Assembly (NCBI GenBank): GCA_965206395.1
Contig: CBDBJK010000018.1
Location: 70,070 to 134,069 of the forward strand
Direction of reading: 5' to 3'
Source of the DNA: CBDBJK01 sp965206395
Lineage (GTDB): Bacteria; Chloroflexota; Dehalococcoidia; Lucifugimonadales; CATOSD01
Length of the DNA: 64,000 nt
Shown: positions 1 to 9,158 of the stretch, piece by piece
How positions within the stretch are numbered: the stretch's first letter is position 1
Layout: each line of letters opens with the position of its first letter
Notes under the pieces: model-generated
The model's database searches: none
The model's input: only the letters and a program-made list of their open reading frames with translations
What the model was told of the DNA's origin: nothing
Translations under genes and position numbers: made by a program

Positions 1-2
1 GG

Positions 3-890
3 CGTCAAAAGAGACTGGACGGCGAAGGTGAAGCACGGTTGATAGCGATGGCCTGCGGGGAACCGCCGGAGGGGCGTGTGCCAGTTGGACCCTGAAGCTG
101 TTGGCTGACCAGTTGGTCGAGTGTGAGATAGTCGGGACCATTAGCACCGAGACGGTTCGCCAGGCGCTTAAAAAAAAACGAACTGAAGCCGTGGCTGAAG
201 CAGAGTTGGTGCATCCCGCCCGGTCAGAGCGCGGAGTTTGTGTGCGCGATGGAAGACGTGATGGAAGACGTACTGGAGGTCTACCAACGGCCGTACGATG
301 GGAATGAGGTTCTGGTGTGCATGGATGAGACGAGCAAACAGCAAGTCAAGGAGACGCGAGTGCCGCGTCCCGCAGCGCCCGGCTTATCGGCGGCATACGA
401 CTACGAATACGAGCGCAATGGAGTGAGCAGCCTGTTCATGCTGTTTGCACCGTTGGACGGATGGCGCCGAGTCGAGGTCAGAGAGCGTCGCACGAAGGTG
501 GACTGGGCGCATGTGATAAAGAAACTGGTCGACGAGGACTACCCTGACAGAGACCGGATCGTGCTGGTAATGGACAATCTCAACACTCACAAGCTGTCCT
601 CGCTATACGAGGCATTCGAGCCTGCTGAGGCGAGGCGTATAGCTGAGCGACTGGAGATACACTACACTCCCAAACACGGGAGTTGGTTGAATATGGCGGA
701 GATAGAGATCGGTGTGCTGGCTCGACAGTGCCTGGACCGACGGATTGCCAATCAAGACATCCTGCGCGGCGAGGTCAATGCTTGGCAGAATCAACGCAAC
801 CGGGATGTGATACGAGTGGATTGGCGCTTCACTACCGAGGATGCGCGCATCAAGCTAAAGTCACTCTACCCATCAATACAAAAACGTTGA
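3..890 (+). pseudogene. IS630-family transposase, 5'-truncated and frameshifted
   Basis: This is a DDE transposase of the IS630/Tc1-mariner type. The readable C-terminal part (240-890) contains VCMDETSK, VLVMDNLNTH and the closing HGSWLNMAEIEIGVLARQ, which carry the D, D and E of the catalytic triad. The protein is continuous only if two frame changes are allowed. The first is near 77-92, between the arm ending EPPEGR and the arm starting SWTLKLLADQ. The second is at a run of nine A at 170-178, between QALKK and NELKPWLKQ. The start lies outside the window. Two frame breaks indicate a decayed copy, although slippage on the A run alone could have been tolerated. Confidence 0.85.
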
Positions 891-921
891 ACCACTAGCA
901 TAGGCGGCTGGTATATCATTA

Positions 922-1740
922 GGTTGTGTTGACATTTGGTGCATAATGGATACATGTCAACGACTGAATTACGCAATGAACAATGGTCGAAAATCCTTGA
1001 ATTTCTGCGCTCATGCCCAGACCTCTACGTTGGAGAGGAGGACGATTGCAGGCGCTACGTCGAGGCCATCCTGTGGATGGCACGAAGTGGTGCTCCTTGG
1101 AGACTGCTGCCTGAGCACTACGGTCACTGGAACAGCGTATATAAGCGCTTCGCACGCTGGTGTGAAAAGGGTGTATGGGAACGAATGCATCAGCATTTTG
1201 TGCAAGACCCCGATATGGAGCATGTCATCATTGATAGCACTGTGATAGCACTGTGGTTCGCGCTCATCCCTGTGCTGCTGGAGCCTCCAAAAAAACGGTG
1301 GCCAATCGGCCCAAGCTCTTGGCCGGAGCCGAGGCGGGTTCAGTACCAAGATCCACGTGAGCGTGGATGGATTGGGCAACCCGTTGCGCTTTGAGCTCAC
1401 AGCAGGTCAACGTCACGACATCACCCAGGCACAGGCATTGATAGCTGATTTCGAAACCGAGCATGTGATTGCTGATAAGGGATACGATTCGATGGATTTT
1501 CTCCAATGCATCCTGGGCAGGGGCGCGTTACCTGTGATTCCACCTCGGTCAAATCGAAAGACGCCACGAGAGTATGATGAGTACCTTTACCGAGAGCGCC
1601 ACCTTGTGGAGTGTTTCATCAACAAGATCAAGCACTACCGGCATATCTTCTCTCGCTTTGACAAGCTGTCATCGCGTTTCCTGGGATTCTTGAACTTCGT
1701 CGGTGCTCTCATATGGCTCAGATGAAATGTCAACACAACC
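922..1740 (+). mobile_element. Complete IS5-family insertion sequence (IS427-like group), 819 bp
   Basis: The ends are perfect 16-bp inverted repeats, ggttgtgttgacattt at 922-937 and its complement at 1725-1740. They are flanked by TA on both sides (920-921 and 1741-1742), which fits the TA-type target duplication of this group. The only content is the two-phase transposase gene at 954-1725. The element sits in the intergenic space upstream of the sigma-factor gene. The group assignment rests on the transposase motifs and the two-frame organisation. Confidence 0.85.
954..1725 (+). pseudogene. IS5-family transposase, disrupted by an 11-bp tandem duplication
   Basis: The first half (from MSTTELRNEQW) and second half (GGFSTKIHVSVDGLGNPLRF to the end) form a typical IS427-group DDE transposase with DSTV, ADKGYDS and the ERHLVECFINKIKHYR signature. 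Two things separate the halves. One is a run of seven A at 1289-1295, where a -1 shift is needed, as expected for programmed frameshifting in this group. The other is an exact 11-bp duplication, gatagcactgt at 1233-1243 and again at 1244-1254. It moves the frame right after the catalytic DST and replaces VVRAHPC with unrelated residues. The duplication looks like a recent inactivating mutation. Confidence 0.85.
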
Positions 1741-1855
1741 TAGTCAGCAAATAACAGGCTGCTCATCTGTAAGGGTTCGGATTTGCCAGGGCTGGCAGTC
1801 CGTATGAAGCGCTTGTTCCTCAAATGACATTCTTGATTGATGGGGTTGACTCAGG

Positions 1856-2440
1856 TTGCATCCAGAGGATACCAAGCTCGTAAATAAGGCCCAGAGAGGA
1901 GACCTGGTAGCGTTCAACTTGATTGTGGAGCGCTACCAGGCCCACGTGTTCAATCTGTCCGCCCGCATCCTCGGCAATCGGACTACGGCGGAAGACATCA
2001 CGCAGGAGACCTTCATCTCGGCCTATCGAGCCATCAAGAAATTCCGTGGCGGCAGTCTGCGTTCATGGCTTCTGAGCATTGCGGCGAACGCCAGCCGCGA
2101 TTTCTTGCGCTCCTCTCGCAGACGCCCGGAGCAGTCTCTTGATGAATCCCTCCTCAATCCTGGCTTCCAGGTGGCTTCCGGCGACGAGTCCCCGGAGCAG
2201 CAGGCATTGAGAGTGGAGCTAGGCGCTGAGATACAGCGTGCGATTCTAACTTTGCCAGCAGATCAGCGAACAGTCCTGGTTTTGATAGACGTTCAGGGCC
2301 TTAGCTATGAAGAGGCCGCTGAATCTACTGGCGCTTCTCTTGGAACCGTCAAGTCTCGACTGAACAGGGCGCGTGGACGTGTTCGAGACTACCTCAGAAA
2401 CCACCCGGAACTTTTGCCGGACGAATTTCGTCAGATATAG
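1856..2440 (+). CDS. ECF-type RNA polymerase sigma factor
   Basis: This 194-residue protein is an extracytoplasmic-function sigma factor that directs RNA polymerase to a stress or envelope regulon. Region 2 spans about residues 10-85 and includes the AEDITQETFISAYRAIKKFR core-binding and -10 recognition segment. Region 4 spans about 120-180, with the LPADQRTVLVLIDVQGLSYEEAA helix-turn-helix and the GTVKSRLNRARGRVR recognition helix. The start is TTG, the only start codon after an in-frame TGA eight bases upstream. It lies 16 bp upstream of the zinc-finger anti-sigma gene, the usual pairing for this group. Confidence 0.9.
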   Translation: MHPEDTKLVNKAQRGDLVAFNLIVERYQAHVFNLSARILGNRTTAEDITQETFISAYRAIKKFRGGSLRSWLLSIAANASRDFLRSSRRRPEQSLDESLLNPGFQVASGDESPEQQALRVELGAEIQRAILTLPADQRTVLVLIDVQGLSYEEAAESTGASLGTVKSRLNRARGRVRDYLRNHPELLPDEFRQI

Positions 2441-2456
2441 TGAAGGGAATGGCATA

Positions 2457-3458
2457 GTGATTGGGTTCTTGAGACGAAGAAAACATAATCGACTTCAAGA
2501 ATTGCTGTCGGCCTATCTAGATGGAGAGGCCAGCAATTCCGAAGTCATAGAGGTTGAAGAGCATCTTTCAGGATGCGACGAGTGTCGCATAGAGCTTGAC
2601 AGCCTCAGAGCTACGGTAGGCCTTCTGAGAAGCCTGCCGCAGTTCGACGTGCCCCGTTCCTTCGTCCTTACCGAAGCGCCAACCCTGGTTAGTCAGAGGC
2701 CGCCCATCGTATGGACTGCCCGTCTCGCCACGTCCGCCGCCGCGCTGCTTCTGTTTGCGTTGCTGATGGGCGACGCCTTCGGCATCCTATCACAGACCGA
2801 GATGCTGCAAGAAGTTTCCACGACGATGCAAGTCGCGCCCGCCGCAGCGCCGTCTGGTGCGCCTGGACAACCCGGCATACCTGGGCAAGCAGAGCAGTCC
2901 GCACCGTCCCTGGCGATGACTGCACCTGATGCTACGGCTGTTCCTCAAATAGCGTCAAGCGGGGTAGAAGCGCCCCCTATGCCAAATCCGACGCCTCAGC
3001 CACCGGTGCAGGCGGCAGCCGCGCCAGTGGCTCCACAAGCTGCGTCCGCGCCCGCTGTGGCGGCGATGGCTCCGAGCGAAAGAATCGCAGAAACGCCTGC
3101 CCCTGAGATAATGGCTGACGCTGCCCCCGCTGCTGCTGACGACTCTAGCGCTGTCATGACCACTGCGGCTGCCCCGGAAGCGGCAGAGATTCCTCAGCCG
3201 TTGGAGGCGAAGGTTGACGAAGAAACTGTGGTTGTAACCCCTGAAGCTGCAATAGTTGTGGCTGTCACTCCTGAGGCTGAAATACAGGAGCAGAAGGCGT
3301 TAGTTCAGGCTACTTCTCTTGACCAGGCAGATGAGCAGGAATCCGGCGGTGTGGTGTTGCCGTTGCGACAGTTAGAGATAGCCATGGGCGCTCTCCTGGC
3401 GGTGCTGATACTGGCGACTCTTTGGGTCGCGCGCCCTCGCTCCGGGCAGCCTCGCTAG
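2457..3458 (+). CDS. Zinc-finger anti-sigma factor, transmembrane
   Basis: This is the probable regulator that holds the upstream sigma factor at the membrane. The start is taken as GTG at 2457, which has a gaaggga ribosome site eight bases ahead; the open frame extends further upstream, but only inside the sigma gene. The N-terminus has the HC2 zinc-binding motif H-x3-C-x2-C in VEEHLSGCDECRIEL (about residues 30-45). A first membrane helix follows at about 85-108. Then comes a long Ala/Pro/Val-rich segment (about 115-290) of low complexity, and a second hydrophobic helix at the C-terminus (MGALLAVLILATLWVA). The two helices and extended linker suggest a surface-exposed loop that senses envelope state; this is inference. 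Confidence 0.85.
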   Translation: MIGFLRRRKHNRLQELLSAYLDGEASNSEVIEVEEHLSGCDECRIELDSLRATVGLLRSLPQFDVPRSFVLTEAPTLVSQRPPIVWTARLATSAAALLLFALLMGDAFGILSQTEMLQEVSTTMQVAPAAAPSGAPGQPGIPGQAEQSAPSLAMTAPDATAVPQIASSGVEAPPMPNPTPQPPVQAAAAPVAPQAASAPAVAAMAPSERIAETPAPEIMADAAPAAADDSSAVMTTAAAPEAAEIPQPLEAKVDEETVVVTPEAAIVVAVTPEAEIQEQKALVQATSLDQADEQESGGVVLPLRQLEIAMGALLAVLILATLWVARPRSGQPR

Positions 3459-3720
3459 CAAGCTGCCCTGTCTCTGGAATTCTCTCACAAAATTCTCATA
3501 AAAGTCCTTCCAGCCCTCACAGCCTATGTTCGATACTGTTCACGAGGGTCTGGGTTGCGCTCAGACTATCGCCTTTTTACAAGTCTGGAAGATTCCGCGA
3601 AAATGAGACTAAATGACTGGAACCTTTTGAGGAACGGGCACGTCTTAAATAATGGAACGGTACAAGAAAGGCCTTTCAAGACAACAACAAAATACATAAC
3701 TTATCAGGAGGAATAGCGAA

Positions 3721-4623
3721 ATGAACAAGATCAAAGGTATTCTAGCAGTGGCGGGACTCGCGGCTGCTTTCGCCGTAGGAGTTGCTTGCAGCAACAGTGA
3801 CACAGAAACGCCTGTCAGCCAGACTCAGCCCAGCGGGTCTGTGGCTGCCACCACCGCGCCGATTAACGCGCCTGCATCGTCTGGGATTGTCCCACATGCG
3901 CCGTCTGAAGCGGTTAGCTCATTCTCAGCGGGCGTTCCACAGCTTCAGACGAGCAACTCGCAGGCGGGCATCTGGGTGACAGGCGAGGGAACCCTCACGA
4001 TGGAGCCTGATCTCGCTGTGCTGAACATAGGCGTCGAGACTACCGGCGAGACCGTGGGAGAGGCCAACGGAGACGCGGCCAGGGCCATGGACGCAATCGT
4101 CTCTGCGCTTCGTGATCGCGGAATCGAGGGCGTCGATGTGCAGACCCGCTCGTTCAACATCTTCCCCATGTATGAATACGGCGAGGTTTTCGAGAACGGT
4201 CGTCGTATCAACAAGCAGACGCTCGTCGGGTACAGGGTGAGCAACTCCGTAAGCGTCAAAATCAGAGAACTCGAAGCGGTCGGTAATGTCATAGACGAGG
4301 TAGCCGGCGCGGGCGGCGACGCCACCAGGATTAACGGTATCAGCTTCACAGTGGAAGACCCCAAGCCCTTCATGGAGCAGCTTCGGGAGATGGCAGTCAT
4401 CGACGCGATAGCCAAAGCGGACCAGTTCGCTTTTCTGACCAACGTCGTACGTGGCTCTCTGGTGTTCATCAGCGAGTCAGGACGGGGCGGTTCGGTAGTC
4501 CAGAATCAGAGCTTCGATGGTCGCATCGCATTTGCAGAGGCCGCGCCAGCACCTTCGACCTCGATAAGCGGCGGTGAACTTGAACTGCAGTTGAGCGTAC
4601 AGGTGGTATTCGGCATCCAGTAA
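3721..4623 (+). CDS. SIMPL-domain (DUF541) lipoprotein
   Basis: This is a 300-residue secreted lipoprotein. The signal peptide ends in the lipobox VGVAC with the modified Cys at residue 23. A Ser/Thr/Pro-rich linker follows, then a SIMPL/DUF541 domain from about residue 80 to the end (GEGTLTMEPDLAVLNIGVET, LVGYRVSNSVSVKI, LSVQVVFGIQ). Family members are periplasmic or surface proteins of unclear biochemical role, some linked to oxidative-stress phenotypes. A strong caggagg site lies just ahead of the ATG. The gene is transcribed alone and closed by a clear intrinsic terminator. It may belong to the regulon of the sigma factor next door, but no promoter evidence shows this. Confidence 0.88.
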   Translation: MNKIKGILAVAGLAAAFAVGVACSNSDTETPVSQTQPSGSVAATTAPINAPASSGIVPHAPSEAVSSFSAGVPQLQTSNSQAGIWVTGEGTLTMEPDLAVLNIGVETTGETVGEANGDAARAMDAIVSALRDRGIEGVDVQTRSFNIFPMYEYGEVFENGRRINKQTLVGYRVSNSVSVKIRELEAVGNVIDEVAGAGGDATRINGISFTVEDPKPFMEQLREMAVIDAIAKADQFAFLTNVVRGSLVFISESGRGGSVVQNQSFDGRIAFAEAAPAPSTSISGGELELQLSVQVVFGIQ

Positions 4624-4654
4624 AACGATTCGCACAATCTAATCTCAGAATAAT

Positions 4655-4689
4655 CGAGCGTTGCTGTAGTGGCAACGCTCGTCTTTTTT
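4655..4689 (+). terminator. Intrinsic terminator after the SIMPL gene
   Basis: A perfect 10-bp stem, cgagcgttgc (4655-4664) and gcaacgctcg (4672-4681), closes a 7-base loop and is followed by tctttttt. It ends the SIMPL lipoprotein transcript. Confidence 0.93.
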
Positions 4690-4824
4690 GCAAATGGGTT
4701 AAACTATGAGCAGAGGTCTGCTATGCAATCCTCTGCCATTCGGTATTAGAATTGCGGTGTTGGCGGCTTGCCTTGATCGATTGCGAAATTTAATCCTTCA
4801 ACGGAAGGACTGGGGGCGAACATC

Positions 4825-5649
4825 GTGACACTGAGCGACAGGGACATCAAAAAGGCGATAAAATCTGGACATCTGGTCGTCGATCCTTACCGTGAAGAAG
4901 CGGTTCAACCCGTCAGTGTAGATCTGACCCTTGGAAGCAAGCTGCGCGTGTTCCGCAGCGAACGATACCATCTAATCGATGTCAAGCAGGAGATGCCGAA
5001 CCTGACAGAGCTTGTCGAGGTGGACGAGATCAATCCGTTTATCCTCCATCCAGGCGCTTTCGTTCTCGGCATCACAAAAGAATGGATTGGCCTTCCCAGC
5101 GACCTCATGGGTCGGCTCGACGGCAAAAGCTCGCTGGGTCGACTGGGACTTCTGGTGCACTCTACCGCCGGATTCATAGACCCCGGGTTTAACGGCTGTA
5201 TAGTCCTGGAATTCAGCAACATCTCCCCGTTGCCGATAACGCTCTACGCTGGCATGCCGATCGCCCAAATTTCGTTCTATCAGATGTCAAGTCCAGCCGA
5301 GCGGCCCTACGGTCATCGCGCTCTCACTAGCAAGTATCAACAGCAAGATGGGCCGACGCCGAGCCGCTACTACCTCAACTTCAGCAATTTTAATGGACAC
5401 GCTAAGAAGCGTTCTGAATCGGTGACTCTCAGGCAATGGCTCAAGGATAGCCGGTTTGACGGAAATATGCGAGAATTCGCTGAAACGCTGGATGTTCCGG
5501 TGAAGACTGTAGAAGACTGGGTGTACGGTCGGGGCGAGCCTGGGCCAAGAAACAGATCCAAACTCTTCGCGTTGACGCTGCTTCCGCAGTATGCGCCGAA
5601 ACAAGAGATTACACATACTAACTTGCTTCCTGAAGGTGAGGACTCGTAG
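4825..5649 (+). CDS. dcd: dCTP deaminase (Dcd/Dut type) with C-terminal HTH-like extension
   Basis: Residues 1-190 form a trimeric dCTP deaminase. The active-site run GKSSLGRLGLLVHSTAG (100-116) and the catalytic Glu in CIVLEF (E129) are intact. The HSTAGFIDPGF segment and the end GPTPSRYYLNF closely resemble the bifunctional deaminase-dUTPase of mycobacteria, so it probably makes dUMP directly from dCTP. The usual family length is about 190 residues. Here about 80 more follow. Residues 200-250 (LRQWLKDSRF...MREFAETLDVPVKTVEDWVYG) have the look of a Cro/phage-type helix-turn-helix. The start is GTG. The gene is six bases ahead of ribD, so it may be co-transcribed with riboflavin synthesis. 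Confidence 0.92.
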   Translation: MTLSDRDIKKAIKSGHLVVDPYREEAVQPVSVDLTLGSKLRVFRSERYHLIDVKQEMPNLTELVEVDEINPFILHPGAFVLGITKEWIGLPSDLMGRLDGKSSLGRLGLLVHSTAGFIDPGFNGCIVLEFSNISPLPITLYAGMPIAQISFYQMSSPAERPYGHRALTSKYQQQDGPTPSRYYLNFSNFNGHAKKRSESVTLRQWLKDSRFDGNMREFAETLDVPVKTVEDWVYGRGEPGPRNRSKLFALTLLPQYAPKQEITHTNLLPEGEDS

Positions 5650-5655
5650 CTTGAT

Positions 5656-6741
5656 ATGACGACCATGGAGCGCGCCTTATCGTTAGCCCGACGCGCGGTA
5701 GGCTCGGTCAGTCCGAACCCTGCCGTCGGTGCGGTTGTCGTCAAGGGCGGCGCGGTCGTCGGCGAAGGCTGGACGCAGCCGCCGGGTCAGGCCCACGCCG
5801 AGGTGATGGCCCTGCGACAGGCGGGTGATAAGGCTAAAGGCGCAATCATGTACGTCACGCTAGAGCCATGCAATCACTTCGGCAGAACGCCTCCCTGCAC
5901 GCAAGCCATCATCGACGCCGGAATCTCCGAGGTTCGCGTTGGCGTCACCGACCCGAACCCGCTAGTGAGTGGCGGCGGGCTTTCACGTCTCGAAGAGGCT
6001 GGAATCAAGACTCACATGGGTGAGTGTGAAGATGAGGCACGCGAGCTAATCGAGGCCTACGCGAAGTTCATCACGACCCGACTCCCCTTTGTCATCGCCA
6101 AGTTCGCAACGAGCCTTGACGGAAAGATAGCGACTCACACAGGCGATTCCAGATGGATAACCGGTGAGGAGGCCAGAGGCTACGCGCACCGGCTGCGAGC
6201 TGAGTCCGATGCTGTCATGGCGGGAATCAACACCGTTCTGGCCGACGACCCGCAGCTCACCGCCAGAGACGAAAACGGCAATCCGCTTGATAGGCAGCCC
6301 CTTCGCGTTCTTGTTGACAGCCGAGGCCGGTTGCCGCTCGAATCCAAACTCCTGAAAGAGCCGGGCCAAACCCTGATTGCAGTCGCCAACGCCGACGAAA
6401 CGGCGTACCATAGTCTGAAACGAGCCAGTGCTGACGTTGAGCGACTTCCGGCTGAAGACGGCTCTGTAGACCTGGCTGTGCTTATGAGAGTCCTGGGTCA
6501 GCGAGAAATTACCAGTGTGCTTGTGGAGGGCGGCGGCGTCTTGTTAGGCTCATTGTTCGACCTGGGCTTGATCGATAAAGTCGTCGCGTTCGTTGCCCCA
6601 ACAATCATCGGAGGCAAGTCGGCTCCTTCGCCAGTGGCAGGCGCGGGCGCGGCAAAGATGGCTGATGTGACGCGGCTGAGTCGTGTGAAGACAAAGCAGT
6701 TCGGAGATGATTTGGCAATAATCGGATATTGCGAGGCATAG
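5656..6741 (+). CDS. ribD: Bifunctional riboflavin deaminase/reductase RibD
   Basis: RibD catalyses the second and third steps of riboflavin synthesis: deamination of the pyrimidine, then NADPH reduction of its ribosyl side chain. The N-terminal deaminase has the zinc site HAE (residues 47-49) and PCNHFGRTPPC (71-81, Cys72 and Cys81). The C-terminal reductase domain starts at about 145 (FVIAKFATSLDGKIA) and includes SRWITGEEAR and VLVEGGGVLLGSLFD. The 361-residue length is normal. It is the first of four rib genes in tight order, two bases ahead of ribE. Confidence 0.96.
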   Translation: MTTMERALSLARRAVGSVSPNPAVGAVVVKGGAVVGEGWTQPPGQAHAEVMALRQAGDKAKGAIMYVTLEPCNHFGRTPPCTQAIIDAGISEVRVGVTDPNPLVSGGGLSRLEEAGIKTHMGECEDEARELIEAYAKFITTRLPFVIAKFATSLDGKIATHTGDSRWITGEEARGYAHRLRAESDAVMAGINTVLADDPQLTARDENGNPLDRQPLRVLVDSRGRLPLESKLLKEPGQTLIAVANADETAYHSLKRASADVERLPAEDGSVDLAVLMRVLGQREITSVLVEGGGVLLGSLFDLGLIDKVVAFVAPTIIGGKSAPSPVAGAGAAKMADVTRLSRVKTKQFGDDLAIIGYCEA

Positions 6742-6743
6742 CT

Positions 6744-7352
6744 ATGTTTACGGGAATCGTTGAAGAGATAGGCAGTATCAAGTCCGTGGAACCAAAACAC
6801 CTGACAATAGCGGCGTCCAAGATAATGGACGACCTCAAGGTCAGTGACAGCATAAACGTGAATGGAACCTGCCTTACTGTAACCTCACGGGACGACGCCT
6901 TTTTCTCGGTTGACGTGGTTCCCGAAACCTTGCGCCGTACCAACCTTGGAACCTTGAAGGATGGCAGTCCCGTCAATCTTGAACGTCCGCTGGCTGTGAC
7001 CGACCGATTCGGCGGCCACATAGTGCAGGGCCATGTGGACGGAACCGCGACGGTAGAGTCGATAACCGATGACAGCGAGGCATTGCTCGTAAAATTTCAG
7101 GCTCCGCCGTCCATCATGCGCTACGTAGTAGAGAAAGGGTTCATCGCGGTAGACGGAACTAGCCTTACAGTAGTAAAATGTGGCATCGACTCATTTACAG
7201 TGACAATCATTCCGTACACGCGAGATAATACGGTTTTCGCTGGTCGTAAGGTGGGTGATACCGTTAATATAGAGACAGACATAATAGCGAAGTACGTGGA
7301 GCGTCTATCTACCGGGCCGCGCGTGCCCATCGACATTATAGACGAACTGTAG
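6744..7352 (+). CDS. ribE: Riboflavin synthase alpha subunit RibE
   Basis: This enzyme dismutates two 6,7-dimethyl-8-ribityllumazine molecules to riboflavin. The protein begins with the invariant MFTGIVEEIG, which fixes the start at 6744 rather than at an ATG 15 bases upstream inside ribD. Two repeated lumazine-binding barrels are visible: residues 1 to about 95 (VNGTCLTV, GGHIVQGHVDG) and about 96 to 195 (VDGTSLTVV). At 202 residues it has the family's normal length. It lies between ribD and ribBA in the operon. Confidence 0.96.
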   Translation: MFTGIVEEIGSIKSVEPKHLTIAASKIMDDLKVSDSINVNGTCLTVTSRDDAFFSVDVVPETLRRTNLGTLKDGSPVNLERPLAVTDRFGGHIVQGHVDGTATVESITDDSEALLVKFQAPPSIMRYVVEKGFIAVDGTSLTVVKCGIDSFTVTIIPYTRDNTVFAGRKVGDTVNIETDIIAKYVERLSTGPRVPIDIIDEL

Positions 7353-7371
7353 GGCGAAAGGAGAAGTCGCC

Positions 7372-8604
7372 ATGGCCTTGGCTTCCATTGCAGATGCGAT
7401 AGAAGACATCAAAGCGGGTCGCATGGTAGTCATCGTGGATGATGAAGACCGCGAGAACGAGGGCGACCTGGCGATGGCAGCAGAAATGATAACGCCGGAA
7501 GCCATAAACTTCATGGCTACGTATGGCAGAGGTCTTATCTGTGCGCCCATGTTGGGTCAAAGGCTGGAGCAGCTTCGCCTGCAAATGATGGTTCAGGACA
7601 ATACGGCCCGCCTCGGCACCGCATTCACTGTTTCCGTCGACGTGCTTGATGGAGCGACAACAGGCATTTCGGCCCACGATCGCGCGGCGACCATTCACGC
7701 CTTGATCAGCCCCAAAACACGAGCCGAAGACCTGGGACGTCCGGGCCACATATTTCCGTTGCGCTACATGGAAGGCGGCGTGCTCGTCAGGGCAGGGCAG
7801 ACCGAGGCTTCTGTCGACCTCGCACGGCTCGCTGGTCTGTATCCGGCAGCGGTCATATGCGAGATCATGGCAGAGAACGGCACGATGGCCCGACTGCCGC
7901 AGTTGCAAGAATTCTCGGCTACGCACCACATCAAAGTTGTATCAGTGGCCGACATCATCGCCTATCGCCGTGAGCATGAGAAGCTAATCGAGCGGGTAGC
8001 AGAGGCTCGCGTGCCCACTCGACACGGTGAGTTTACCGCCGTGTCCTACCGCAGCATAGTGGACAAGGACGAACACGTGGCGCTGGTCAAGGGCATGATA
8101 ACTCCTAACGAGCCAACGCTTGTTAGAGTGCATAGCGAGTGCCTGACCGGTGACGTATTTGACAGCATCCGGTGCGACTGCGGAGACCAGATGGCCCTGG
8201 CTCTACAGACCATCGAGCGAGAGGGCAAAGGCGTGTTCCTCTATATGAGACAGGAGGGCAGAGGGATAGGGCTTCACAACAAGCTGAAAGCTTACGCGCT
8301 ACAGGATCGTGGACTCGACACTGTTGAAGCAAACCTGCATCTGGGATTTGCTCCCGACCTGCGACATTATGGTGTCGGAGCGCAAATCCTCGTAGACCTT
8401 GGTGTCAAGAAGATGCGGCTTCTTACGAACAATCCTAAGAAAGTAGTGGGCCTCGACAGCTTCGGATTGGAGCTTGTGGAGCGCGTGCCAATAATCACGC
8501 CAAGAAACGAGGAAAACTGGGAGTACTTGGAAACCAAGCGCACGAAAATGGGACACATACTGGATCTCGGTGAATCCGATCTGGCGGCAGGGGCCAACGA
8601 ATGA
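7372..8604 (+). CDS. ribBA: Bifunctional DHBP synthase / GTP cyclohydrolase II RibBA
   Basis: The fused enzyme supplies both precursors of riboflavin. The N-terminal half (1 to about 205) is 3,4-dihydroxy-2-butanone-4-phosphate synthase, with the acidic DDEDRENEGD loop and the GHIFPLRYMEGGVLVRAGQTE segment. The C-terminal half is GTP cyclohydrolase II: it has the zinc cysteines in CLTGDVFDSIRCDCGDQ and the GTP-binding RQEGRGIGLHNKLKAYALQD. A gaaaggag site precedes the ATG. Its stop overlaps the ribH start by four bases, implying translational coupling. Confidence 0.96.
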   Translation: MALASIADAIEDIKAGRMVVIVDDEDRENEGDLAMAAEMITPEAINFMATYGRGLICAPMLGQRLEQLRLQMMVQDNTARLGTAFTVSVDVLDGATTGISAHDRAATIHALISPKTRAEDLGRPGHIFPLRYMEGGVLVRAGQTEASVDLARLAGLYPAAVICEIMAENGTMARLPQLQEFSATHHIKVVSVADIIAYRREHEKLIERVAEARVPTRHGEFTAVSYRSIVDKDEHVALVKGMITPNEPTLVRVHSECLTGDVFDSIRCDCGDQMALALQTIEREGKGVFLYMRQEGRGIGLHNKLKAYALQDRGLDTVEANLHLGFAPDLRHYGVGAQILVDLGVKKMRLLTNNPKKVVGLDSFGLELVERVPIITPRNEENWEYLETKRTKMGHILDLGESDLAAGANE

Positions 8605-9074
8605 CAAGAATGCTTCAAGGCGACCTACAGGGGCAGGGCCTCAAGATTGGCATCGTCGTCGCCCGGTTCAACGACTTCATCACGTCGAAACTTCTTGAGG
8701 GCGCTCAGGCCGCTTTAGCGAATCACGGCGTGCGCGACGAGGATGTCACCATCACGAGCGTGCCAGGCTCCTTCGAGATACCTTTCGTGGCCCGAAAGAT
8801 GGCCTCGTCCGACCATTACAACGCGATAATATGCCTGGGCGCGGTCATCAAGGGCGAAACCGACCATTATGAGCACGTCGCGGGCGAGGCAGCGAAGGGC
8901 ATAGCCAGCGCATCCGCCTCGACAGGCATTCCCGTCATCTTCGGCGTGCTGACCACCGACACGCTAGAGCAAGCCATAAACCGCGCAGGCGGCAAGTCGG
9001 GCAACAACGGCTATAGCGCGGGCGTCACTGCCATCGAAATGGCTAATCTGGCGCGTGCGCTGGACACCGAGTGA
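8601..9074 (+). CDS. ribH: 6,7-dimethyl-8-ribityllumazine synthase RibH
   Basis: RibH condenses the ribitylaminouracil with dihydroxybutanone phosphate to form lumazine, the substrate of RibE. The motifs VARFNDFITSKLLEGA, VPGSFEIPFVARKMA, CLGAVIKGETDHYEHV and FGVLTTDTLEQAINRAGGKSGNNG are all present. It has 157 residues, the family norm. The start ATG is embedded in the end of ribBA (ATGA overlap). It is the last gene of the riboflavin operon; no clear terminator is visible in the 84 bases after it. Confidence 0.96.
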   Translation: MTRMLQGDLQGQGLKIGIVVARFNDFITSKLLEGAQAALANHGVRDEDVTITSVPGSFEIPFVARKMASSDHYNAIICLGAVIKGETDHYEHVAGEAAKGIASASASTGIPVIFGVLTTDTLEQAINRAGGKSGNNGYSAGVTAIEMANLARALDTE

Positions 9075-9158
9075 TAGGTTATTGGCCCATTTCGTATCTC
9101 AGCCCTGATGCCTGCCATCGTCTACAACTAATTTAACTCCTTTCTGAAATCCCAACTC

